Source: Holothuria scabra (lineage: Eukaryota > Echinodermata > Holothuroidea > Aspidochirotida > Holothuriidae). From it: a DNA stretch of 64,000 nt. The stretch covers positions 20,105,318-20,169,317 of the forward strand of contig CM074188.1 in NCBI GenBank assembly GCA_037179385.1, read 5' to 3'. The translations under genes were made by a program, and so were the position numbers. Numbering within the stretch: position 1 is the stretch's first letter; every line of letters begins with the position of its first letter. Positions 55,716 through 64,000 of the stretch are shown here, one piece after another. The notes beneath the pieces were generated by a model. The model ran no database searches, was not told the DNA's origin, and was given only the letters and a program-made list of their open reading frames with translations.

Positions 55716-55973
55716 AAGGTAATCAGCAGCCCACCCAAACTTATTTTGAAGAAAAAGCTTAAACACAATTTTCATCTTATTTCCCTTCAGAGTATCTTTA
55801 ATTACATTTTATGACTTTACTATTGCATATTCAAGGTAAACCAAACAGTTATTTCTGGCGAATTTCACATTTGAAGAGAAAAAACATTGTCACATGACTC
55901 CCAACAGCCCATCATGAAACTGAACAGTCTGCTACACTTCTTCAATTTGGGATGACTGCTCTTGCCCTTTAAA
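55716..55973. mobile_element. Family E repeat, copy 2
   Basis: About 258 bp, a close match to 29969-30224 in the same orientation. The outer ends AAGGTAATCAGCAGCCCACC and (complement) AAAGGGCAAGAGCAGTCATC are imperfect inverted repeats bordered by TTTAA-like sequence. Diverged relatives occur at about 28080, 54205 and 61970. Confidence 0.75.
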
Positions 55974-58900
55974 TATTTTATATTCTTTCACTGCATGTAA
56001 AAGTCACCTTATCAGAATGTGTATGTAAGAAATGAATACTGTATTTATCTTCTATTTCAAGCAGGTGTCAGGGGATATAAGATACTGGTGCATGTGTGTA
56101 ATATGTTTATGTTTTAGTTACTCCATTGGAGGGTGTACAGAACTGTCAAGCTGCATTCATGTTTCCTTCTATTTTCAGAAAAATGGATTTATGTTACATT
56201 TTAAAGCGTGGATTTTAGTAATCTTTTAGTTTTAATTTCATCTTATTTAAGTTTTCTCAATAACATACTGAATTTTTACATAGTTCCTGAATAGGAAGGT
56301 TGGTTTTCATGGTGGGGGTGGGGGGAATAAAGTGTAGAGTATCCCCCCATCATGGGCGTCTGCAGGTAAGGGCAAGGGGGACACTTGCCCTCCCTGGAAA
56401 ATCAAAAATTTGAAAAAAACGTGTAAAAATCAAAGCAAAAACCTGAACAAAACGTGTTTTCCAAGTTTCTATGCCAAAAATAGGATTTAGAAATGCCATT
56501 TTCGGCAGGCTGGGAGGCATTTTGGGCTGAAATTTTCTCACGTTTCATGTCAATTCATGGTGAATCAGAGGTTTTGCCCCTGTCTAGGAATTTTGCCCCC
56601 ACCTGACTTTTTTTCTGGGGACCCCCATGCCCCCCATCCAATTTCATGGGGGTGATATATTTCCCCCATCCCTCCCCCACCCCCACCAGGATCGCCATCC
56701 ATGCTAGCAGGAAAAAGTTGTTCTTAGAATTCATGTCAAGCAATGTGCAATAACTTACTCTTAATAGAGATACAGGGATGTTACCAAGTATGTTTGGCAA
56801 GTTACTATAGCCCCTTTAATTCCAGTGTGTTTTAAGTCAAAAGTGTTCATAAGTTCATTCTCCTAAGTGTTTTACTTCTTTGACATACCTTTTTTGTCTC
56901 TCACTACCACAAGGGGACATAATATAACTGTTTGCTTGAAAATTTGCTTGATTTCAATCAATCATATAATGAAGGTGTGTGAATGGGACAGAAGAAATAT
57001 TGGGTGACTTTTTCTCAGCTGCACCAATGAACTGTTTCCATGCTAGAGAAACCTATGCATTTATGACGATGTGTGTGTTTTTGTATACGTATTTGTTCTT
57101 GTGTATACTTAACTTACCCAACAGTCCATGTCTCCAAGGGAATGGCGTGGGGAAAAGCTTAAAGGTATGAGTGACCATCGATTTCTAATTTCCCCAAAAG
57201 GCGTATATTTCCTTGAAAGGCATATATTCCTGATGGTTTAGGCTATCAGTGTCTTTGACCAAGTAATGAGTCTATTGGAACCATGTTCTCAAACTATCAT
57301 GGTGCTCAAACTGTCAAAAGTTCAGGGCATTCCAAGTGTTTTAGGTCTTTCAGACCTCAGTGTTGTCCATTTTATTTGTATCTTTAAGTAAGAATGCAAA
57401 CAGAAGCACATCGAGCTCAAGCTAATTTGCAGGTCTTGAAATGATCTCAGAATACAAATTTTAATTGTCTGGAATGACCCTTTTGAGTTGATCCCTCTCT
57501 TTTAAGCTTTGCACTGTATAATGTCAATCCACTGTGCCGCTTATCTTGCTCAAAATAGCCTTCTGTAAATGTGTAAATACACTTATTCCAAAGAATATTA
57601 CCTCCGTAACCTTTTTTTACCCAACAACATTACCTCTAAAACAAAACCCAAATTTTTCCTAGAACATAACCTCTACGATTTACACCAGAAAACAGTCTTC
57701 CATGAGCTTCTCGGACATTGAAACCTAGGAGCATCTCTCCCCTAGACCTTGACATAGGGGTTTGACTTATGACCCTGCTTGCATCCCTATGGTTGCATTT
57801 CTGGGTCTGTGGTAATTCATTCCCCAGAGTTGAAAAGAGATGTGACTGTGTTGTATAACCATGCACAAAGAAAAGTGCAGGATTTTTAAAGTAACATGCA
57901 TTTCCTGATGGGAAATTGATGGGAATTTTTTTTTTTTTATTTTGGAGGGGGGGGGGGGGAGCAGGTAAGGTTGGAGTCAGCTGAAACCAGCTCTGAACCT
58001 GCCGAGTCAAGCTTTTCCCATAGAGCATTCATTATTTTGAGTCCAGTATCATCCATTCCATGCAAATTTCAGGTCCAGCAAAAATGGACAGGAATGAAAC
58101 CCCAATTCCAGATGAGCTATTAAATTTCTGTTTAATTATTCTTTTACTATTTTTGTCTATGAATTATTCTGCGCATGCAGATTGGTCAATGTTTTGTCTT
58201 ACATACCTCAATATTTACACCCTCATGCATTACCAGTTATAAAATGCATGCATGCCGTGTTCAATCAAGTGGCAGCCTCTTCTAGTAAAATCTTTTCCCT
58301 TAAATTTGTTTTATTTATGTGACAATATCAATTACAATTTGCATTCAGTCAAGCATGTAGGTGCCTATGTCTATTGTGTTTGCCTTTAGAGGGGCAATCA
58401 TGGGGGTTTGTTTTTCATGATGTTAATTCTGTCTAAGGTCAAAGGTTATGATTGGCTAGAGTGAAGTGGAGACTGTCTAATCTTCCACCTGTGCAGAGTT
58501 TTGTTACCCAGTAAGTGTTGTACATACTATTTCTGACTGATAGGATGCAACCTTGAAGCAGACTGGACTGTGACACGAAATGGTAGGGTGGATAACCCTT
58601 CTGTTTGGGGTAGACACATACACACATCATAATAGGTGAAAAAATAGGAAGTGGTTTCTTTATGCTTCACCAAGTATCTGAATTCTTCCTGTCACCTCAA
58701 GGTAGCAAAGCACCCATTGATACAAATAGCCTATGTTTACTTTGAAAGATATTACTAAAAAGAGACATTGGGACAGCTTTTGAAATATAGTGCAGAACAA
58801 GAGGGGCTCTTTTGTCAGTTTGATATGAAAGTAGGCTAGATAAACTTAAATGGTCATGATGTTGCACCCCTTTGGAAACACTATGGACAGTCGACTATGA

Positions 58901-58999
58901 ATATTTGGCCGTGAGGTAGGGAAACCCTGCCATATAGTACTTATCTCATGAAGTTTGGATGGCACATATTCATTGTACAGTCATAACAACCATACTACC
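55974..58999. other. Intergenic, no gene recognised
   Basis: Short frames only. 56344-56400 (GGGCGTCTGCAGGTAAGGGC followed by ACACTTGCCCTCCC) looks like one end of a common GC-rich TIR element; the other end is not found. Poly-T and poly-G tracts occur at about 57930-57960. Confidence 0.4.
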
Positions 59000-59635
59000 C
59001 AATTCAAATTCTTTGGTTAGTTGGGCGAGGTACTTGGGTGCTTCATCCCTGCTGCTTGTTTGACGTAACTGTTCACATTGAATCAGAGGGAGTCTAAAAT
59101 CTGGTGAATTTAATTTAGGGTTCTCATTTTACTGTTCAGTTGAGGAAGTTGCCTGAGAAGTCATCTCCTTTGCTTGGTTCAGCAGTTTCAGCTGTTGAGC
59201 AGTGGTGCACAGCAATAACACTCCCATCCATCCCTTCCTTAAAATTGGTAAATGGTTAAAGACTGGGATACACTCAATCCATATGAGGACATAGACCTAT
59301 TTCCAAATAGCAATTACAATGAATTGTGGAATAGAGTTTTGGGTGCACATCAATTTTCACCACAGTAAAATGCCATTGACAAAAATGACAAACACCAAAA
59401 CTCTATCCCACAATCCTTCGTAATTGCTATTTGGAAATAGGTCTATGGCAGCATGCTGAGCAATATTGGCAGTGAAACTGCCTGCCTCTTCAAGCTCTGA
59501 ACACTATCAAAATGAGAACTCAAATTTTGCTAGTGAAGATTCACAAGTGTTCCTCCATGCTCACTCTGGTAAAGGGTCTTTCCTGAGTCAAGCAGGTTCC
59601 TGATCCTCAAATGTTAAACCTAAACATGTAAGTCT
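59000..59635 (+). mobile_element. SINE family A, copy 2 (interrupted)
   Basis: The body matches 3622-4120 (GTTGAGGAAGTTGCC-, CAGCTGTTGAGCAGTGGTG, GGTTAAAGACTGGGATACAC, CACTCTGGTAAAGGGTC, GATCCTCAAATGTTAAACC). A family C MITE lies inside it at 59294-59443. The head (TTGGGCGAGGTACTTGGGTG) is decayed. Confidence 0.7.
59294..59443. mobile_element. Palindromic TA-flanked MITE, family C copy 3, inside a SINE
   Basis: Exactly 150 bp. The arms begin with the perfect inverted pair GACCTATTTCCAAATAGCAA on both sides (perfect for at least 24 bp), continuing at lower identity to about 55 bp, flanked by TA. Inserted in SINE family A copy 2, so it is younger than that SINE. Confidence 0.88.
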
Positions 59636-62568
59636 TATGCTGAACACTGAGTGTTGAAGTATTTGTGAAGGGTTTAAGCAGATAACTCTGCCTTCCCCTT
59701 CTTAAAAAAAAAAAAAAGACAAAGAATAGTTTGTGTGATGTTTCTTCTAGTCTTTATTTTACTTTATTTTATTTTGTCATTCGAAATGATTCAAAGCACA
59801 GCTACCAATTTCTCGATTTTATCTCTTCATCTGAAGTTATTAGATGATAGCATGAAAATTACTTCTTTGTCACATAAAAATAAATAATAACAAGAAATTA
59901 TGGATCAATGGAAATCTTTAAAAGCTGAACACATTGTTTCTTTTGGATATTGCATATAAAGAAATTTGTCATGCATTGAGTTAAAAAAAACATTCCCACA
60001 AAGAAATGCTACTTTATTTTCAGCCATGCTGACTCCAGTGTCTAAAGAATGATAACCACAAAATGAATTTCAGTATCATCATCAATATAAGTGGAAGAGG
60101 ATCCTGACACAGGGATAAAAAAAATGTTTATACAGAATAATCATACTGAAATTTATCTTGTGGTTGTCATGCTTTGTTATTAGAGTCAGCACTTGTGCAA
60201 CTTGAGTAAATATTTCTTTATCGACTATCAGTGCATACCATTTACAATTCTATGGATTCTCAAGCAGTATTCCCACAAAGAGTAATTCAACAACATAAAG
60301 CTGGTGTACATGTATGAAAAAAAATTCCTTGGATTTCCTATAAATCAGATTGCATCATTTGAAAATAAGATTTCCACTTGTATTAAACAAGCCAAATGTA
60401 TCTATTCCTGTAAATGGCAAAACCTTGGAAAACTTAGCTCAAATGACTCAAATAGACAACCTACTTTAATAACACTTACAGCAGTAGACACCATGAAAGA
60501 ACTATTTTTCTTACTTAAAGACAGTTCCACTGTCACAAAATAGAGGACTGAAGAAAGTAAAATATACTCATACACTTAGTCACAATTATAGAAATGTCTC
60601 CCCCAAAAAACGTATCAAATGAACAATGTGCTGATGTGCCAAATGATTTGTGTTAAATTTTATCCATAGTATTAAAAAGCAAACTTGACTAAAAATTCCT
60701 ACATTGTTAAAGTGAAAACACTGTTGCCTTTATTTCTCATGACAAAGAATTTCTTTTGCAAAACCACTCTCCTTCTGATTTGTATGCATACCATACTGCT
60801 AACATTAACTTTTCATACATACCCTGTCCATCCACCCAACCCAAAACCTGAATTTAATGATCAAATGCTGTCCTCATTTTATAAGCTTTCCAATTCATTT
60901 TAAAGAGCTGCCTTTATAAAAATTGACTGACAGTTCATTTATGTCCTTCTTATCTTTTCATTATGCAATTGGGTTACAGCCCTATTTTTTGACACCCCAA
61001 AATGCTGACACCCCCGCTTTCTAACAAATTAAAGTTCCAACACGGGCTTTTTTTCTGACACCACTATGTTCTGACAACTCAATCATAGATGGATGTAGAT
61101 ATTGTTGGAACATAGAGGTGTCAGAATATAGGCAAGTCACCTGCATTTGCTGGTTCAAGGGAGGGGCTGTTACTAGATGAAAATGAATTTTATAACACTC
61201 CATGCTCATTCATATCTACTATGACTACAAAAAATTTCAATCTGTTCTTTGAGATGCAGCAGTTAACATACCGCCCTTGTACTTAGTTTCCAAAACCTTT
61301 TAAGCTTGTCGCATGAAGAGATTATTGTCCACTAACATAAGAGGATGAAAGAAAGAGTTTCTGATGGATTTACTTCTAATAACACCTCACTGGTTCCATT
61401 TACATCAGGCAAACTCTTATTGAACCACCAATGTGACAGCAATCTCCCCTTTCTTACTCTAACCTCCATGGCAGTGGCAACTTGGGAAGGAAGAATTACC
61501 TAAATTAATCTTTGTTTACTTTGTGGTTTCTTCCTCACCACTGTTCCACTATTCAGGCCCACCACAACTTCCTATATTTAGGCCCAGCTCAGCTTTTCAG
61601 GGTCTCATGATGATTGATCTTTATTGATACATGAGCTCTCAGAAGTCAAGTTCAGGTTCATGTCAGTCAGAAAGTTGAGATAAGAGGATTAATTATGGTT
61701 GGAGTTCTTTTTTTTCATCCTGGCTGATAGGCATTTCGTCTAATGAACTTTTAGACTGGATAATTCACATGACACAAAGATAACTTGTCATTTTCCTCTA
61801 TGAAAAACTTTGAACATCTTAATATCAACATAATTCATTTATGTTACCAACATTTAATTTCATGTTGAATTTGAAGGCTCTAAACTCTCACCCCATACCG
61901 TACCATTATAACTACTGTATACTAAATTAACTTTTGATATTTCAGGACTTAAATATTTTATATTCAAAATAATCAGCTCCTACTTTTAATCTACACAAAT
62001 TAGGAGGTAACATATTGTCACATGATATTCATGATCCATCCATAAAACAGGATTGTCAGCAACACTAATTCAAGTTGGGGTAATGGCATTTTCCCTTGAA
62101 AAACTTACTAATGTTTGACCATTCGACACAAAACACCAAAAAATACAAAGCATGAAAAATGCTTGACAGGCTCTTGCACAAATCATATTCAGACATTGCC
62201 AAACAGGTTTTGGTTTAGCAGGCTGTTGTTAACTTTGAAGTATGTTGATTGGAGGTCAAATAATGAAAATTTCATACCATATTGCCAGCAAAATCTATAA
62301 ACCCATGAGACTTTCACACCCTAGTTCTTTCAACAAAACTACTTATGGGTGGTGTAGTCATATTTCAAACAAACATAGCAACCCTATGTTGAATTTGTCC
62401 AATTTTATTGCATGCAGAGACAGTGTAGGGATTCCAAATTGAGGGAGAGGAGAACATTCCATTAAAGTCAGAATTAGTGCAAGATGGGCATCTGAGTTTA
62501 ACCATTCCTCAGGTAGGATAGTGAATAACTTTGTATAAAGCCCAAAGACCTATTTGCTAACAATGTAG
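59636..62568 (-). other. Intergenic or distal PHAX 3' region
   Basis: No gene seen. 61960-62100 is a diverged family E repeat. Several minus-strand AATAAA words occur (for example 62404-62409), so part of this could be long PHAX 3' UTR. Confidence 0.35.
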
Positions 62569-62574
62569 TTTATT
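62569..62574 (-). terminator. Candidate PHAX poly(A) signal
   Basis: AATAAA on the minus strand, the first one after the PHAX stop (about 800 nt downstream). Usage is not shown by sequence alone. Confidence 0.35.
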
Positions 62575-62599
62575 TAATGTGCTTGTTGCAAGTATGTGT

Positions 62600-62832
62600 G
62601 TTAGTTAGCTGAGGTTTTACAGCTAAGTCTCAGTAGGGCCTACCACAGAATTTTTTCCAGATGTAGATCACTGGTGTGCTTCCCCTATCTAATTGCTCAT
62701 GCTGAGCACCATGCATGATAAAGTAGGTTCCATTTTTAAGGTCTTCGGGATGACCTGGCCAGCAGTCAAACTACAGACCTCCCAGCTAAAAGTTGTATGT
62801 ACTCTAGCCGATTGACCATGCAGTCAAGGTAG
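62600..62832 (-). mobile_element. SINE family B, minus-strand copy in the PHAX 3' flank
   Basis: Plus-strand blocks TGAGGTTTTACAGCTAAGTC, CCAGATGTAGATCACTGG, AGTAGGTTCCATTTTTAAGG, then an inverted tRNA-like head with ACTCTAGCCGATTGACCATG. Same order as 37440 and 40430. Confidence 0.7.
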
Positions 62833-63374
62833 GTGTATTAATCAGTGGATTCAGGGGTTTCACTACTTAAATGCAAGCTTTTCACACTCATGGAAAGCCT
62901 GGAAACATTTAGAAACTTATTTCAAGGCTTGGAAAAGTCAATGGTATTTTTCACAAATTGACATTGTTTCATTCTCCCATGTGATACTGTAGAGACATGT
63001 TGTCTATTTTGGAATCCTGGAAATTCTTAAATGCTGGAAATAATCCACATTTCCATCATTTTCACTGAACCAATATCTTTGTTCATTCACTTCCTGAGAT
63101 TACATTCCTGTTTCATAACACTAAATTATATAGGAATAGGGCTAACCTGGCATGGCAATTCACACACACCCACAATATCCTTTCAAAATTCTGCTGTACA
63201 CGGAAATGGTAAGAGGTCTACATCCATGAATGACTCCATGTAGTTTATAACGGAATCTACTCTCCATATCTCCATAAAGCCAAACAAGACAATGATTTTC
63301 CATAAGGCAAGACCCATCTCTGATTAAGTTACTTAGTACAGTATAAAAAAACAAACTTGTAGCACAGGTCTGAT

Positions 63375-63767
63375 TCAATCAGATACTTCCCCTTCCTCCA
63401 TCTCAGCTTCTTCACTTTTAACTGCTAGAGAAGGATCAACAGAATCATCTGGCGGGACAGCCTTCCTTTCATCTGCATCACTTACTTCCTTGATATTTGC
63501 TGCACCTTCATCCCTTGAACTCTCTTCTCTGCTTTCCTCATCAGATGAGCTATCTTTGTCTACATTCATACCATCCTTTGGCTTTTGGTCCACCTCCATT
63601 GGCTTGTGTGCACGTTGTCGATGTCTTCTGCGCTTCTTCTTGGAATCTTGTTTCCCTTGGAAAAGACTCATTGCAAAGATAATGTCCTTCTTCTCTTTTG
63701 GAATATGTTCATCTGTTTTGATTAATTGAAAGAATACCCCACCTGGAGTTCTTCTTCTGCTACCATT
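63375..63767 (-). CDS. PHAX: PHAX, phosphorylated adaptor for RNA export, last exon
   Basis: PHAX bridges the cap-binding complex and m7G-capped snRNA to the export receptor CRM1 in the nucleus. The exon encodes the C-terminal 130 residues, starting NGSRRRTPGGVFFQLIKTDE, the end of the PHAX RNA-binding domain (RNA_GG_bind); human PHAX has NGSRRRTPGGVFLNLLKN here. A basic stretch KKKRRRHRQR (possible nuclear localisation) follows, then an acidic Ser-rich segment (DSSSDEESREESS, casein-kinase-2-like sites), ending EEAEMEEGEVSD. The acceptor (minus strand) is ACTTTCTTTCAG directly before AATGGTAGC, so residues upstream of NGS in the open frame are intron. The remaining exons lie beyond 64000. 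PHAX is convergent with TAF1C. Confidence 0.93.
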   Translation of the reverse strand, partial: NGSRRRTPGGVFFQLIKTDEHIPKEKKDIIFAMSLFQGKQDSKKKRRRHRQRAHKPMEVDQKPKDGMNVDKDSSSDEESREESSRDEGAANIKEVSDADERKAVPPDDSVDPSLAVKSEEAEMEEGEVSD

Positions 63768-64000
63768 CTGAAAGAAAGTTTTCAAAATTTTTAAACTTGC
63801 ATGGCATAAAAGTATCTATCTCTCTAAAACTAACTCTGTGATGCTTGCCTTCAATCTTGCAATTTTATGCATGTTAAGCGCTGGTGGAACAGTGTCGATA
63901 ACAAGTCCCGAAATAAAATTCATAGGCTCTTGACCAAGGACAATGACCTTTCTTATTGTTGTGGTGGAATTTTGAGACAGTTACTTGAAATTTTCAGCTT
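63768..64000 (-). other. PHAX intron (partial)
   Basis: Sequence upstream of the last PHAX exon. A minus-strand open stretch (VIVLGQEPMNFISGLVIDTV..) occurs at about 63830-63965 but lacks a clean acceptor and does not match PHAX. Confidence 0.5.

Noticed and set aside
56350..56800. Complete TIR element starting GGGCGTCTGCAGG
   Set aside because: Only one end is recognisable; no inverted partner was found.
63830..63965. Minus-strand open stretch VIVLGQEPMNFISGLVIDTV as a PHAX exon
   Set aside because: No clean acceptor, an in-frame stop just upstream, and no resemblance to PHAX; the exon starting NGSRRR has its own acceptor at 63767.
1..64000. CRISPR array, operon or other prokaryotic system
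   Set aside because: Intron-containing conserved animal genes, LINEs, SINEs and MITEs show a eukaryotic chromosome; the tandem arrays lack the repeat-spacer pattern.

Overview
The window is AT-rich, intron-rich animal DNA. It looks like a marine invertebrate deuterostome; an echinoderm is my best guess, from the transposon mix and general character, at low confidence. Two conserved protein genes lie tail to tail in a dense field of transposable elements. A plus-strand gene of 18 coding exons (16803-54136) encodes an 873-residue protein that I identify as TAF1C, the 110-kDa subunit of the RNA polymerase I selectivity factor SL1/TIF-IB. At the right edge, the last exon of a minus-strand PHAX gene (snRNA export adaptor) occupies 63375-63767; the rest of that gene is outside the window.

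Layout. 1-16.7 kb is repeat-rich and I see no host gene in it. It holds a TIR element (2.1-2.5 kb), a decayed CR1-like LINE (3.1-6.9 kb) carrying a nested SINE and a nested TIR element, a foldback-like element with minisatellite arms (7.9-9.0 kb), a Helentron-like element filled with about 150-bp tandem repeats (9.7-11.6 kb), a long palindromic element split by a second LINE (11.75-14.78 kb), and an older array of the same satellite (15.3-16.0 kb). 16.8-54.1 kb is TAF1C. Its introns hold a hAT MITE with a perfect 8-bp target duplication, a second Helentron-like satellite element (24.2-26.0 kb), several TIR families, tRNA-derived SINEs, minisatellites and a LINE 3' end. 54.1-63.4 kb is the convergent 3' flank of both genes, with further SINE and MITE copies.

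TAF1C was assembled exon by exon from splice sites and reading phase. Every junction is phase-consistent and the total length is close to human TAF1C (869 aa). Two introns are non-standard: intron 5 has U12-type donor and branch-site signals, and intron 11 has a GC donor that is forced by phase. TAF1C acts in rRNA transcription and PHAX in export of capped snRNA. I see no evidence of shared regulation; the link is only convergent neighbourhood.

The most unusual structures are the satellite-bearing Helentron-like elements, whose repeat units each carry direct repeats of the nuclear-receptor half-site AGGTCA (DR1 and DR4 spacing), and the two foldback/palindromic elements at 8 and 12-14.7 kb.
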